This document shows, one piece after another, positions 1 through 8,775 of a stretch of 64,000 nucleotides of DNA (positions are counted from its first letter, which is position 1; the number at the start of each line of letters is the position of its first letter). Below the pieces are notes generated by a model. It did not search any database. It worked only from the letters and a program-made list of their open reading frames with translations, and was not told the origin of the DNA. Source of the DNA: Paracoccus saliphilus. Lineage in GTDB: Bacteria; Pseudomonadota; Alphaproteobacteria; Rhodobacterales; Rhodobacteraceae. Made by a program: the position numbers and the translations under genes. The DNA lies in assembly GCA_003255745.1 (NCBI GenBank), contig QKYL01000001.1:186001-250000 (forward strand), read 5' to 3'.

Positions 1-320
1 GCATTGGCCGGGGTCAGCCATTCGACCCTGGGGACCACGTCGACAACGGGGTTCATGCCTGCCAGGACGGTGGCGGCGGCCTGCGCCTTGGGCCGGCCGA
101 TCTGGTCCATGCGATAGATCGGCTGGCGGTGCAGGTTCGTTTCCTCGACCGTGTCGCCGTCCACCAGCGTGATCCGCCCCACCCCCGCGCCTGCAAGATA
201 TTGCAGGGCCGGGACGCCCAGGCCGCCGGCGCCCACCACCAGCACATGGGCGGCGGCCAACCGCTCCTGGCCCTGCGCACCGATCTGCGGCAGCGCTGTC
301 TGGCGGGCATAGCGCGTCAT
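1..320 (-). CDS. thiF: ThiF/MoeB-family adenylyltransferase, partial (3' end outside window)
   Basis: ThiF-type enzymes adenylate the C-terminal Gly-Gly of the sulfur carrier ThiS so that it can be thiocarboxylated for thiazole synthesis. The start is the ATG at 320-318, which overlaps the thiE stop (ATGA). The roughly 106 visible residues begin MTRYARQTALPQIG, followed by the Rossmann motif VVGAGGLG and then VDGDTVEETNLHRQ, the nucleotide-binding and Arg-containing region typical of E1-like enzymes. It is the last visible gene of the thiD-O-S-G-E-F operon, and that context favours ThiF over MoeB, although the two families are hard to separate by sequence. The C-terminal zinc-binding and catalytic cysteine part lies beyond the window edge and cannot be judged. 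Confidence 0.88.
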   Translation of the reverse strand, partial: MTRYARQTALPQIGAQGQERLAAAHVLVVGAGGLGVPALQYLAGAGVGRITLVDGDTVEETNLHRQPIYRMDQIGRPKAQAAATVLAGMNPVVDVVPRVEWLTPAN

Positions 321-910
321 GCCGTCACCTGCAGCCAGTCCCGCATCCGCGCCTGGGGGTCCGGATGCAGTGTGATGTCGGTGACGGCCGAGACCACGTC
401 CGCCCCTGCTGCAAAGGCCCCGGTGGCGCGCTCTACGGTCATGCCGCCGATGGCGATCAGCGGGATGGGGCCGACCAGCCGCTTCCATTCGCTCACCCGC
501 TCCAGCCCCTGCTGGTGCCATTTCATCTGCTTGAGGATGGTGGGATAGACCGGACCCAGGGCGACGTAGTCGGGCGCCAGTGCCAGCGCGCGGTCCAGTT
601 CGGCATGGTCATGGGTCGAAACCCCAAGTTTCAGCCCCGCACGGCGGATGGCGGGCAGGTCGGCCTGGTCCAGATCCTCCTGCCCCAGATGCAGCCAGTC
701 CGCGCCTTCGTCGATGGCGATCTGCCAGTGATCGTTCACGACCAGCGCCGCGCCGTGGCTGCGGGCGCAATCCAGGCCGCGGCGGATCTGGGCGCGCAGG
801 TCCGCCTCTGGGCGGTCCTTGATGCGCAGTTGCACCAGCCTGACACCAAGGAGCAGGGCACGGTCCAGCCAGGCCGCGTCGTCGAAGATGGGGTAGAACC
901 GCGGCAGCAT
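317..910 (-). CDS. thiE: Thiamine phosphate synthase
   Basis: ThiE joins hydroxymethylpyrimidine diphosphate and carboxythiazole phosphate to give thiamine monophosphate in the cytoplasm. The 197-residue protein is a TIM barrel with recognisable blocks: LVQLRIKD, VVNDHWQIA, WLHLGQEDL, GVSTHDHAE, YVALGPVYPT and IAIGGM. The start is taken as the ATG at 910-908, which forms a TGATG overlap with the thiG stop; a TTG nine bases upstream is also open but would lie inside thiG. The QLRIKD block matches the family QLRxK substrate-binding segment. Its position between thiG and thiF in a riboswitch-controlled operon supports the assignment. Some relatives in thiG operons are TenI-like proteins, so a TenI role is a minor alternative. 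Confidence 0.9.
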   Translation of the reverse strand: MLPRFYPIFDDAAWLDRALLLGVRLVQLRIKDRPEADLRAQIRRGLDCARSHGAALVVNDHWQIAIDEGADWLHLGQEDLDQADLPAIRRAGLKLGVSTHDHAELDRALALAPDYVALGPVYPTILKQMKWHQQGLERVSEWKRLVGPIPLIAIGGMTVERATGAFAAGADVVSAVTDITLHPDPQARMRDWLQVTA

Positions 911-1671
911 CACAACCAAGCCTTTCCGATAAGGGGGGTCGAGGGGGCGGCCATGTCGCGCGGCTCCATCGGGTCGGCGTCACGGGCCAGCACACCCGCC
1001 TGCACGGCCAGTCCGAAGGCGCGGGCCATGACGGCTGGGTTGCCCGCCTGCGCGACGGCAGTGTTCAGCAGGACGGCGTCAAAGCCCATCTCGATCGCCG
1101 CGGCGGCCTGGCTGGGCAGGCCCAGCCCTGCGTCGATCACCATCGGCACGTCGGGAAAGGCCGCGCGCAGGGTTCGCAGCCCGTAGGGATTGTTCAGCCC
1201 GCGTCCCGATCCGATAGGGGCGCCCCAAGGCATCAGCACCCTGCATCCCGCATCCAGCAGGCGTTGCGCCAGGACCTGATCCTCGGTGGTGTAGGGAAAG
1301 ACCTCGAACCCCTCGGCCGCCAGTGTCTCGGCGGCCTCCAGCAGGCCAAAGGGGTCGGGCTGCAGCGTGTCGGCGTGACCGATCACCTCCAGCTTGATCC
1401 AGTTTGTCTCAAAGACCTCGCGCGCCATGCGGGCCGTGGTGACCGCCTCGCGCGCGCTGTGGCAGCCGGCGGTGTTGGGCAGGACGTGGACGCCCAAGGC
1501 GCGGATGATGTCCCAGAACGCCTGCCCCTGTCCCGCCTCGCGCCGCAGCGACACCGTCGCAACCGAGGCGCCGCTGTCCGCGAAAGCCGCCTGCAGAACC
1601 GCCGGAGAGGGGTATTGCGCCGTTCCCAGCATCAGCCCAGAGGGCAGGGTTACGCCGTAAAAACCACGCAT
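910..1671 (-). CDS. thiG: Thiazole synthase
   Basis: ThiG condenses deoxyxylulose 5-phosphate, ThiS thiocarboxylate and dehydroglycine to the thiazole phosphate of thiamine. The 253-residue product shows the family segments [75 protein letters not shown] and [33 protein letters not shown]. The lysine in NWIKLEVI is the expected Schiff-base residue. Length and motif order are those of a complete family member. It starts 2 bases after the thiS stop and overlaps the thiE start, so the three are very probably co-translated. The dehydroglycine would come from ThiO encoded just upstream, consistent with the aerobic form of the pathway. Confidence 0.96.
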   Translation of the reverse strand: MRGFYGVTLPSGLMLGTAQYPSPAVLQAAFADSGASVATVSLRREAGQGQAFWDIIRALGVHVLPNTAGCHSAREAVTTARMAREVFETNWIKLEVIGHADTLQPDPFGLLEAAETLAAEGFEVFPYTTEDQVLAQRLLDAGCRVLMPWGAPIGSGRGLNNPYGLRTLRAAFPDVPMVIDAGLGLPSQAAAAIEMGFDAVLLNTAVAQAGNPAVMARAFGLAVQAGVLARDADPMEPRDMAAPSTPLIGKAWL

Positions 1672-1672
1672 C

Positions 1673-1870
1673 TCAGCCCCCCTGCATGGGGGCCAGAATT
1701 TCCAGCCGGTCGCCGTCGTGCAGGACCTGCGCCTCGCGGCGGGCGGCGGGCAGGAAGTCTCCGTTCAGCGCGGTCGCCACGCGGGCCTCGCCCCAACCCA
1801 GTTCGGCCAGGGCTGTCGCGACGGTCGTGGCGGCGATCTGGCGCGGCTCTCCGTTCACCTCAATCCTCAT
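1673..1870 (-). CDS. thiS: Sulfur carrier protein ThiS
   Basis: A 65-residue ubiquitin-fold protein ending in GG, the C-terminus that ThiF adenylates and that is then converted to a thiocarboxylate to give the thiazole sulfur. Visible features are [12 protein letters not shown] at the start, [16 protein letters not shown], the [14 protein letters not shown] tail and normal family length. It overlaps the end of thiO by 11 bases and is followed 2 bases later by thiG, the usual thiO-thiS-thiG order. No missing residue is apparent. Confidence 0.95.
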   Translation of the reverse strand: MRIEVNGEPRQIAATTVATALAELGWGEARVATALNGDFLPAARREAQVLHDGDRLEILAPMQGG

Positions 1871-2822
1871 GGATCAGTTCTCCTTTGGTTCGGGTCAGAA
1901 GAAAGTCGGCCGCCTGCCGCGCCAGCGCCGGCGCCATCAGATAGCCGTGGCGGAAAAGCCCGTTCAGGTGCAGCACCCGTCCACGCACGACCACACGCGG
2001 CACGTTGTCCGCAAATGCCGGGCGCAGATCAGCACCCAGTTCCAGAACGCTCGCCTCGGCAAAGCGTGGGTCCAGCGCATAGGCCGCCGACAGCAGCTCC
2101 AGCGCCGCGCGGGCACTGACGGGCGCGCGTGCGGCGCTTTCCAGCTGCGTAGCGCCCAACATGAAGATGTTGCCCGCGCGTGGCACGATATAAAGCGGAT
2201 GGCGCGGATGCAGCAGGCGAACCGGCCGCGACAGGGTGATGTCAGGCGCGTGCAGGACGACCATCTCTCCCCGGACGCCGCGCAGGCCGGGCAGGGCGGC
2301 GGCCAGGCCGCGGGCGTCGATCACGGGGCCGTCGATATCGTCAGGGCCGACCTCACCTTTCTCGATCGGGATCCCGCGCGCGGCCAAGGACTGGACCAGA
2401 TCGGCCAGCGCCTGACGAGGGTCCAGATGCGCCTCGGTCGGGAAGAACAGACCCTCGCGGTGCTGCGAAAGCTCGGGTTCCAGGTCGGCGACGGGACGCG
2501 TTTCATGACAATCCGCCCGGCGGGCAAAGCGCGCCAGTTCGGAGCGGTCGCGGTCCAGCGCCAGGACCAGCGTGCCGCGGCGGGTGACGGGGGTGATTCT
2601 GGCCCACGCGGCCGCGGCTTCGGCGCCAAGGCGGGGGATGACTGGCTCTGCGGTCACCCCTTCGCATTGCGGGGCCAGCATCCCGCCCGCCCACCAGGAA
2701 CAGCCATGCGGCCCCGGCGGCCCGTTTCGGTCGATGATGCGCGGATGCACCCCACGGGATGCCAGTTCGTGCGCCGCAAAAAGGCCCGCAACGCCCGCGC
2801 CGATGATGGTGACGTCGCTCAT
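1860..2822 (-). CDS. thiO: Glycine oxidase ThiO
   Basis: An FAD-dependent amine oxidase (DAO fold) that oxidises glycine to dehydroglycine for ThiG, replacing the radical enzyme ThiH of anaerobic pathways. The 320-residue protein begins MSDVTIIGAGVAGLFAAHELASRGV, an N-terminal dinucleotide-binding GxGxxG site at about residues 8-13. It then has WWAGGMLAPQCEG, typical of ThiO and DadA relatives, and near the C-terminus RPAFADNVPRVV and LNGLFRHGYLMAPALA, the FAD- and substrate-binding end of the DAO fold. The start overlaps the thiD stop (ATGA) and the end overlaps thiS. Operon position makes ThiO much more likely than a general D-amino-acid dehydrogenase. Confidence 0.92.
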   Translation of the reverse strand: MSDVTIIGAGVAGLFAAHELASRGVHPRIIDRNGPPGPHGCSWWAGGMLAPQCEGVTAEPVIPRLGAEAAAAWARITPVTRRGTLVLALDRDRSELARFARRADCHETRPVADLEPELSQHREGLFFPTEAHLDPRQALADLVQSLAARGIPIEKGEVGPDDIDGPVIDARGLAAALPGLRGVRGEMVVLHAPDITLSRPVRLLHPRHPLYIVPRAGNIFMLGATQLESAARAPVSARAALELLSAAYALDPRFAEASVLELGADLRPAFADNVPRVVVRGRVLHLNGLFRHGYLMAPALARQAADFLLTRTKGELIHED

Positions 2823-3619
2823 TCCCAGATCGCATGAAAATGGTGAACCGGCCCGTGCCCCGAACCGACGCGAAGGGCGTCCGCCGCACGAATGGCGCCT
2901 TGCAGATACCGGTGCGCCTGCTGCACTGCAGCGACCAGATCCCGGCCCCCAGCCAGTCCGGCGGCGATTGCGGCAGACAGGGTGCAGCCTGTGCCATGCG
3001 TATTCCGGGTCGCCTGCCGCGGCGCGGTCAGGCGCGTGACCCCGGCCGCCGTCACCAGCAGGTCTGTGCAGACGGCACCTTCCGCATGGCCACCCTTCAT
3101 CAGAACGGCCCGGGGTCCCATCGCCCGCAGCGCAGCGGCCTGATCGGCCATCTCGGCCTCGGTGCGTGCGGGCGCGCAGCCCAGCAGTCGCGCGGCCTCG
3201 GGCAGATTCGGGGTCAGCAGCGTCGCCAGCGGCAGCATATGGTCGCGCAAGGCGGCGATGGCGCTGTCTGCCAGCAGCGTGTCACCGGACTTGGCCACCA
3301 TCACCGGGTCCAGAACAAAGGGCACGCGCCGGCTGGCCAGGCCCTGCGCGACGGCGGTGATGGCGGACCGGTCGCCCAGCATGCCCAGCTTGACCGCGCG
3401 CACGTCCAAATCGTCGAAGACTGCCACCATCTGCGCCGAGATCATGTCAGGACTGCAGGGTTCGATCATGGTCACGGCGCGGGTGTTCTGGGCTGTCAGC
3501 GCGGTGATCACGCTGGCCCCATAGACGCCCAGGGCCGAAAAGGTCTTGAGATCGGCCTGAATACCCGCGCCGCCGCCGGAATCCGATCCGGCGATGGTCA
3601 GGGCGATGGGTGCGGTCAC
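2819..3619 (-). CDS. thiD: Hydroxymethylpyrimidine/phosphomethylpyrimidine kinase
   Basis: ThiD phosphorylates HMP and HMP-P to HMP-PP, the pyrimidine partner used by ThiE. The start chosen is the GTG at 3619-3617, preceded by AGGAGGAC; the reading frame stays open further upstream, but that part runs through the riboswitch. The 266-residue protein has the ribokinase-type N-terminus ALTIAGSDSGGGAGIQADLKTF, then GVYGASVITALTAQNT, VLDPVMVAKSG, LLTPNLPEAARLLG, VLMKGGHAEG and the anion-hole motif NTHGTGCTLSAAIAAGLAGG with the catalytic aspartate replaced by the usual ThiD cysteine context. It is the first gene after the TPP riboswitch, so the whole operon is predicted to fall when thiamine diphosphate is plentiful. 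Confidence 0.95.
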   Translation of the reverse strand: MTAPIALTIAGSDSGGGAGIQADLKTFSALGVYGASVITALTAQNTRAVTMIEPCSPDMISAQMVAVFDDLDVRAVKLGMLGDRSAITAVAQGLASRRVPFVLDPVMVAKSGDTLLADSAIAALRDHMLPLATLLTPNLPEAARLLGCAPARTEAEMADQAAALRAMGPRAVLMKGGHAEGAVCTDLLVTAAGVTRLTAPRQATRNTHGTGCTLSAAIAAGLAGGRDLVAAVQQAHRYLQGAIRAADALRVGSGHGPVHHFHAIWE

Positions 3620-3699
3620 GGGCGTCCTCCTGCGAAGCGAAGGGTCGGAACCGGGCGTGGGGAAAGGGCGACAAGCGGAACACCATCCGCGATCATCTG

Positions 3700-3786
<87 letters not shown>

Positions 3787-4011
3787 TGCAGCCCGACAGC
3801 TAACGTTCCATGGCACCGGACGCAAGACTTGTGATGCATTGCGCCTGACGCGCCGCGATGCGATCTGGCATGGACTTTCGCGCATGCAGCGCGTAGGAGG
3901 TGCCTTTGGCTCCGCATGTTCGGGGCGGCGGGTGCAGGGTGGGCCGGTCGCAGCGACGATGGTGCCGCTCATCGGGTGCCCCATACGGCACCCCCGCATT
4001 TGGCGACTTAC

Positions 4012-5955
4012 ATGACTGAACAGAATTTTCCCGCGCCGCTGCAGGCGGCGCTGGCTGCCAAGGGCTATGACAGCCTGACCTCCGTGCAAAGCGCGGTGCT
4101 TGCGCCCGAGGCCCAGGGCCGCGACGTGCTGGTTTCGGCCCAGACCGGCTCGGGCAAGACGGTGGCCTTTGGCCTGGCGATGGGGGCCGAGCTGCTGGAT
4201 GGCGACCGGATGGTCGCCGGAGAGCTGCCGCTGGCGCTGGCCATCGCCCCCACCCGTGAACTGGCCCTTCAGGTCGCACGCGAGCTGGAATGGCTTTATG
4301 CGGATACTGGCGCGCAGATCGCGACCTGCGTCGGCGGCATGGATTACCGCAACGAGCGCCGTGCGCTGCAGCGCGGCGCGCAGATCGTCGTGGGCACCCC
4401 CGGCCGCCTGCGCGACCACATCGACCGCGGCAGCCTGGACCTGTCGGCCCTGCGTGCGGCCGTTCTGGACGAAGCGGACGAGATGCTGGACCTGGGCTTC
4501 CGCGAGGATCTGGAATTTATCCTGGCCGCCGCGCCCGAGGAGCGGCGCACGCTGATGTTCTCGGCCACGGTGCCGCCGGCAATCGAAAAGCTGGCCCGCG
4601 ATTTCCAGCGCGACGCCCTGCGCATCGCCGCCATGGGCGAGGCGCGCCAGCATGGCGACATCGCCTATCGCGCCTACAGCGTGACCCCGCGCGACCGCGA
4701 GCCTGCCATCTTCAACCTGCTGCGCATCCACGAGGCGCAGACCTCGATCGTTTTCTGCAAGACGCGGGCAAACGTGAACCATCTGCTGGCGCGCATGTCC
4801 AACCGCGGCTTCAAATGCGTCGCCTTGTCGGGCGAGCTGAGCCAGCAGGAGCGGACCCATGCCCTGCAGGCGCTGCGCGACGGCCGTGCGCGGGTCTGCA
4901 TCGCGACCGACGTGGCCGCGCGCGGGATCGACCTGCCGGGGCTGGAGCTGGTCATCCACGCCGACCTGCCGACCAACCCCGAAACCCTGCTGCACCGGTC
5001 GGGCCGGACGGGCCGGGCAGGCTCCAAAGGGGTTTCGGCGCTGATCGTGCCGTCGTCGGATTACAAGCGCGCGCAGCGGCTGCTGCAGAATGCCAAGGTT
5101 GTGGCCGAATGGCTGAAGGCACCCACCGCCGACGAGGTCCGGGCGCGCGACGACCAGCGGATGCTGGAACATCCCGCCCTGCAGGAAGAGCCGGGCGAGG
5201 ATGCGCCCTTGGCCGCGCAGCTGCTGGAGCGTTTCGGCGCCGAGCAGGTCGCCGTGGCATTTCTGCGGATGTGGCGCGAGGGGCGCCCCGCCGCCGAAGA
5301 GCTGATGGAGACGCAGGCCCCGCCCGCGCCGATGGCGCCCCGCGCGCCGCGCGAATTCGGCGCGTCGGTCTGGTTTACGCTGTCGGTCGGTCATTCCGGT
5401 CGTGCCGAAGCCCGCTGGCTGCTGCCCAAGATCTGCGATGCGGGGGGAATCACCCGCGACGCCATCGGGGCGATCCGGGTCAGGCAGGACCTGTCCTATG
5501 TCCAGATTGCGGCAGAGTCGGCCGACCGGTTCGGCGACTTCATCGAAATCACCCCTGAAGTCACCATGCGCCGGATGCAGGGCGAACCCGACCTGGAGGC
5601 GCAGCCCGAACGCAGCCCGCGCCCGCGGTTCGAAGCCCGTGAAGATCGGCCCGCCCGTGCCGCAAAGCCCGCACCGCGCCGCAAACCGGCCGAGGACGAG
5701 GGTCATCAGGCCCGCGTAAAGGCTGCGCGGGGCGGATGGGTGCCGGACGACGCGTCGCTTGCCGATCCGCGCGAGGAGGGGCCACGGCCAGCCGTGAAGG
5801 CGTGGAAGAAGAAGTCTTCGGCCGATGCGGGCGCGGGGCCGCGCAAGGCCCCCGCCGCCAAGCCCGCATGGGCCGCCAAGGGCAAGCCGGGTGCCGCCGC
5901 CAAGCCCGGCAGCGCCAAGACCCCGCACCGCAAGGGACCCAAGCGCCCGGGCTGA
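4012..5955 (+). CDS. deaD: DEAD-box RNA helicase with DbpA-like C-terminal domain (DeaD/CsdA type)
   Basis: An ATP-dependent RNA helicase, probably acting in ribosome assembly or RNA turnover. The start is the ATG at 4012 (MTEQNFPAPLQ); the frame is open upstream, but those codons do not resemble the family. Motifs: Q motif near residues 17-25, AQTGSGKT at 43-50, PTREL at 80-84, DEAD at 153-156, SAT at 184-186 and HRSGRTGRAG near 325. A region near 445-515 (SVWFTLSVGHSGRAEARWLLPKI) resembles the DbpA RNA-binding domain. The last 130 residues are rich in Arg, Lys, Ala and Pro, an unstructured basic tail typical of DeaD homologues. The gene stands alone, divergent from the thiamine operon and closed by an intrinsic terminator. 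Confidence 0.9.
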   Translation: MTEQNFPAPLQAALAAKGYDSLTSVQSAVLAPEAQGRDVLVSAQTGSGKTVAFGLAMGAELLDGDRMVAGELPLALAIAPTRELALQVARELEWLYADTGAQIATCVGGMDYRNERRALQRGAQIVVGTPGRLRDHIDRGSLDLSALRAAVLDEADEMLDLGFREDLEFILAAAPEERRTLMFSATVPPAIEKLARDFQRDALRIAAMGEARQHGDIAYRAYSVTPRDREPAIFNLLRIHEAQTSIVFCKTRANVNHLLARMSNRGFKCVALSGELSQQERTHALQALRDGRARVCIATDVAARGIDLPGLELVIHADLPTNPETLLHRSGRTGRAGSKGVSALIVPSSDYKRAQRLLQNAKVVAEWLKAPTADEVRARDDQRMLEHPALQEEPGEDAPLAAQLLERFGAEQVAVAFLRMWREGRPAAEELMETQAPPAPMAPRAPREFGASVWFTLSVGHSGRAEARWLLPKICDAGGITRDAIGAIRVRQDLSYVQIAAESADRFGDFIEITPEVTMRRMQGEPDLEAQPERSPRPRFEAREDRPARAAKPAPRRKPAEDEGHQARVKAARGGWVPDDASLADPREEGPRPAVKAWKKKSSADAGAGPRKAPAAKPAWAAKGKPGAAAKPGSAKTPHRKGPKRPG

Positions 5956-5982
5956 TCCTTACCTTTCACGGCTGAAAGATTC

Positions 5983-6017
5983 GCGCGCTGCCCTTGTTCG
6001 GGGCAGCGCGCTTTTTC
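5983..6017 (+). terminator. Intrinsic terminator after the DEAD-box helicase gene
   Basis: An 11-bp perfect stem, GCGCGCTGCCC pairing with GGGCAGCGCGC around a 7-base loop, is followed directly by TTTTTC. It sits 27 bases after the helicase stop codon and is one of the few hairpins in this window with a clear T tract. Confidence 0.9.
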
Positions 6018-6071
6018 TTGGCCGGGCGCAAAGGCGCTGCCTATCCTTCCGACGATCTTGACAAGCAATTG

Positions 6072-6100
6072 CTGACGTAACGGCATCTGAACCTGATAAT
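6072..6100 (+). promoter_or_regulatory. Candidate sigma-70 promoter for the polyamine transporter genes
   Basis: CTGACG at 6072-6077 and GATAAT at 6095-6100 are separated by 17 bases and lie about 80 bases upstream of the ABC ATPase start. The perfect 10-bp palindrome AGCAATTGCT at 6064-6073 overlaps the -35 edge and could be an operator. This is pattern reading only. Confidence 0.35.
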
Positions 6101-6178
6101 TGTTGTTGCCACAGTCGCGAACCAGCGCATAGGGTTGACGGTGCGCTGAATAACCAACGAGAACAGGGAGAGCGCCTT

Positions 6179-7282
6179 TTGTTGGACGACCGCCGTAGCG
6201 ACGCTTTTGTCGCTTTTGAGCATGTGCAAAAAAGTTATGACGGACAATCACTTGTCGTCAAAGACTTGAATCTTTCGATTGGAAAGGGCGAATTCTTGAC
6301 GATGCTGGGGCCGTCAGGTTCCGGCAAGACGACTTGCCTGATGATGCTGGCTGGGTTCGAAACCGCGACCAATGGCGAGATTCGCCTGGACGGACGGCCC
6401 ATCAACCAAGTCCCGCCGCACAAGCGTGGTATCGGCATGGTGTTCCAGAACTATGCCCTGTTTCCCCACATGACGGTGGGGGAAAACCTCTCTTTTCCCT
6501 TGGAGGTGCGTGGAATGTCCTCGGCCGACCGCAGCGCACGCGTGGCGCGGGCGCTGGACATGGTGCAGATGGGCAAGTTCGCGAACCGCCGCCCCGCCCA
6601 ACTGTCGGGAGGTCAGCAGCAGCGGATCGCGTTGGCGCGTGCGTTGGTCTTTGACCCCGAACTGGTCCTGATGGACGAACCCCTGGGCGCCTTGGACAAG
6701 CAGCTGCGCGAACATATGCAGTTTGAAATCAAGCACCTGCACGAAGAACTTGGAATTACGGTCGTTTACGTCACCCATGATCAGGGCGAGGCGCTGACGA
6801 TGTCGGACCGTATCGCCGTCTTCAACGACGGGCGGATCCAGCAGCTGGCCCCCCCGGCCGAACTGTATGAGCGGCCCGGCAACAGCTTTGTGGCAAGCTT
6901 TATCGGCGAGAACAACGCGCTTCCCGGCACCATCGAGCAGCTGGAAGGCGACAAGGCTTTGGTCCGGCTGGACGACGGCGGCGTCATCGACGCCACTGCC
7001 GTCAATATTCGGGAAAAGGGTCAGCGGACCACGGTGTCGATCCGACCCGAGCGGGTCGAGTTCAAGCCCGAGATGATGCCCCCCGGTGCCCACACGATCG
7101 AGGCGCAGGTGCTGGAGGTGATCTATATGGGCGACATCCTGCGGGCGCGCCTGCGCGTGGCGGGCAGCGAGAACTTTGTGATGAAAATGCGCAACACCAT
7201 TGGCCAGACACGGCTGGATGCGGGGCAGTCGATCCGTATCGGCTGGCATCCGCAGGATGCACGTGCCCTGGACCCGATCTGA
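6179..7282 (+). CDS. Spermidine/putrescine-type ABC transporter ATP-binding protein (PotA-like)
   Basis: The energising subunit of an importer of the polyamine/opine/iron class. Start: TTG at 6179 (a second TTG follows directly), about 6-8 bases after GGGAGAG; no ATG gives an intact N-terminus. The 367 residues contain Walker A GPSGSGKT at 44-51, the Q-loop FQNYALFPHMTVGENL, signature LSGGQQQRIALARAL near 146, Walker B LVLMDEPLGALD near 166, the switch histidine in VYVTHDQGEAL, and a C-terminal TOBE domain (roughly 290-360) with VSIRPERVEF. The neighbours encode a matching binding protein and two permeases in the same direction. Polyamine specificity is by family resemblance only. Confidence 0.9.
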   Translation: MLDDRRSDAFVAFEHVQKSYDGQSLVVKDLNLSIGKGEFLTMLGPSGSGKTTCLMMLAGFETATNGEIRLDGRPINQVPPHKRGIGMVFQNYALFPHMTVGENLSFPLEVRGMSSADRSARVARALDMVQMGKFANRRPAQLSGGQQQRIALARALVFDPELVLMDEPLGALDKQLREHMQFEIKHLHEELGITVVYVTHDQGEALTMSDRIAVFNDGRIQQLAPPAELYERPGNSFVASFIGENNALPGTIEQLEGDKALVRLDDGGVIDATAVNIREKGQRTTVSIRPERVEFKPEMMPPGAHTIEAQVLEVIYMGDILRARLRVAGSENFVMKMRNTIGQTRLDAGQSIRIGWHPQDARALDPI

Positions 7283-7641
7283 CGCGGGAACCAGGATGCT
7301 GCGAAACCTGACCCACCGCCCCGGCTCCTTTGGACCCCCACCGGTGCGGGGAAAGGCCAAGCCGCGGCACCGGGTCGGTGCGCCTTGTCAAACCCCTGCC
7401 GCGCGATACGCATGGCCGCTGACCTGCGGCTTCTGCCAAGACTTTCACCCTTGGACACCTGCAGCGCCCGGACGTCGGGCAAGCGTCCAGAAGGGTGATC
7501 ACCTGCCGGAACCAAACCGCGCTTGCGTGCCGGAACGGCCTGCCGGCTCGGCTCATCGGCCGGGCGTTCTGCGCCCGACCCTGCCCTCAAGGGCCAACCA
7601 TATCGGGCATCAAGCCCGGATTGCATCAATGGGAGCTTAAC
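7283..7641 (+). other. 359-base gene-free leader before the binding-protein gene
   Basis: No coding frame here looks real; the frame that joins the downstream gene encodes low-complexity Arg/Pro/Cys-rich sequence with no family resemblance. The stretch includes a 6-bp hairpin CGGGCG-N5-CGCCCG at 7561-7577 and an SD-like GGGAG at 7631-7635. A promoter or processing site giving extra binding-protein mRNA would be expected here, but I could not identify a convincing one. Confidence 0.5.
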
Positions 7642-8718
7642 GTGAAAACCATCCTTATCCTGACCACCGCCCTGACTGGCGTGGGCTTTGCGGCCAATGC
7701 ACAAGAGGTCAACGTCGTTTCCTGGGGCGGCGCCTACGAAGTCAGCCAGGTGGAGGCCTATAACAAGCCCTTCACCGCTGAAACCGGCATCAAGGTGAAC
7801 ATGATCGCCGCCGACAACCCGTCCACGCCGCTGAAGGCCCAGGTCGAGGCCAACAACGTCACCGGCGACGTCTTTGACATCGAAGTGTCGGACGCCATCC
7901 GCCTGTGCGACGAAGGCGCATTGATGGAAATCGACCCCGCCATGCTGCCACCCGCGCCGGACGGCACCCCGGCCAGCGAGGACTTCGTGGAAGGCGCGCT
8001 GCTGGATTGCGCAGTGGCCAACATCGTCTGGGGCACGGTCATCTCGTACAACACGACCAAGTTCGAAGGCGAGGCGCCCAGCACGGCCGCCGATTTCTTC
8101 GACACCGAGAAGTTCCCGGGCAAGCGCGGCCTGCCGAAGAACCCCAAGCGCACGCTGTACCTGGCCCTGATCGCCGACGGCGTCCCCGCCGCCGAGATCT
8201 ATGACGTGCTGGGCACGGAAGAGGGCATCGACCGCGCCTTTGACAAGCTGGACACGATCAAGTCCGACGTCGTCTGGTGGGAAGCCGGCGCACAGCCGGT
8301 GCAACTGCTGGCCGATGGCGAGGTCAGCATGACCACCGTCTATAACGGCCGCATCTTTGACGCGATGGTTGCCGAAAATCAGCCCTTTGACGTCATCTGG
8401 GACGGCCAGTACATGGATCTGGACATGTTCGTGATCCCGAAGGACGCGCCGAACCCCGAAGCCGCGATGGAATACCTGAAGTTTGCCACTGACACGCAGC
8501 GGCTGGCCGACCAGGCGAAATACATCAGCTATGGCCCGTCGCGCAAATCTTCGGCGGCGCTTGTCGGCCTCTACCAAGACGGCAAGACGGAAATGGCACC
8601 GCACATGCCGACCAACCCGGAAAACATGAAGAACGCCGTCCTGGACAACCCGGAATTCTGGGCCGACCATGATGCCGAGCTGACCGAGCGCTTCAACAGC
8701 TGGCTGGCTTCTTCCTGA
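7642..8718 (+). CDS. ABC transporter substrate-binding protein, polyamine type (PotD/PotF-like)
   Basis: A periplasmic solute-binding protein that delivers substrate to the permeases encoded downstream. The start is a GTG at 7642 preceded by GGGAG at 7631-7635; earlier codons in the frame lie in the leader and do not resemble a protein. Residues 1 to about 21 (KTILILTTALTGVGFAANAQ) form a Sec signal peptide cleaved after AQ. The mature part starts EVNVVSWGGAYEVSQVEAYNKPF, the usual opening of the spermidine/putrescine binding family, and later contains VWGTVISYNTTKF, FPGKRGLPKNPKRTLYLALIADG and VWWEAGAQPVQLLADGEVSM. Length is 358 residues, normal for the family. The true ligand (putrescine, spermidine, an opine or other cation) cannot be told from sequence alone. 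Confidence 0.9.
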   Translation: MKTILILTTALTGVGFAANAQEVNVVSWGGAYEVSQVEAYNKPFTAETGIKVNMIAADNPSTPLKAQVEANNVTGDVFDIEVSDAIRLCDEGALMEIDPAMLPPAPDGTPASEDFVEGALLDCAVANIVWGTVISYNTTKFEGEAPSTAADFFDTEKFPGKRGLPKNPKRTLYLALIADGVPAAEIYDVLGTEEGIDRAFDKLDTIKSDVVWWEAGAQPVQLLADGEVSMTTVYNGRIFDAMVAENQPFDVIWDGQYMDLDMFVIPKDAPNPEAAMEYLKFATDTQRLADQAKYISYGPSRKSSAALVGLYQDGKTEMAPHMPTNPENMKNAVLDNPEFWADHDAELTERFNSWLASS

Positions 8719-8726
8719 TCCCAAAC

Positions 8727-8753
8727 GCCGCCGCCCCGGTCAGGGGCGGCGGT
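8727..8753 (+). repeat. Intercistronic hairpin after the binding-protein gene
   Basis: A 10-bp perfect GC stem, CCGCCGCCCC with GGGGCGGCGG around a 5-base loop, lies 9 bases after the binding-protein stop and before the first permease. No T run follows. Such stems often protect the upstream mRNA of abundant binding proteins or cause partial termination; that role is inferred. Confidence 0.6.
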
Positions 8754-8775
8754 CTCTCAGACGACCGGGGACGAC

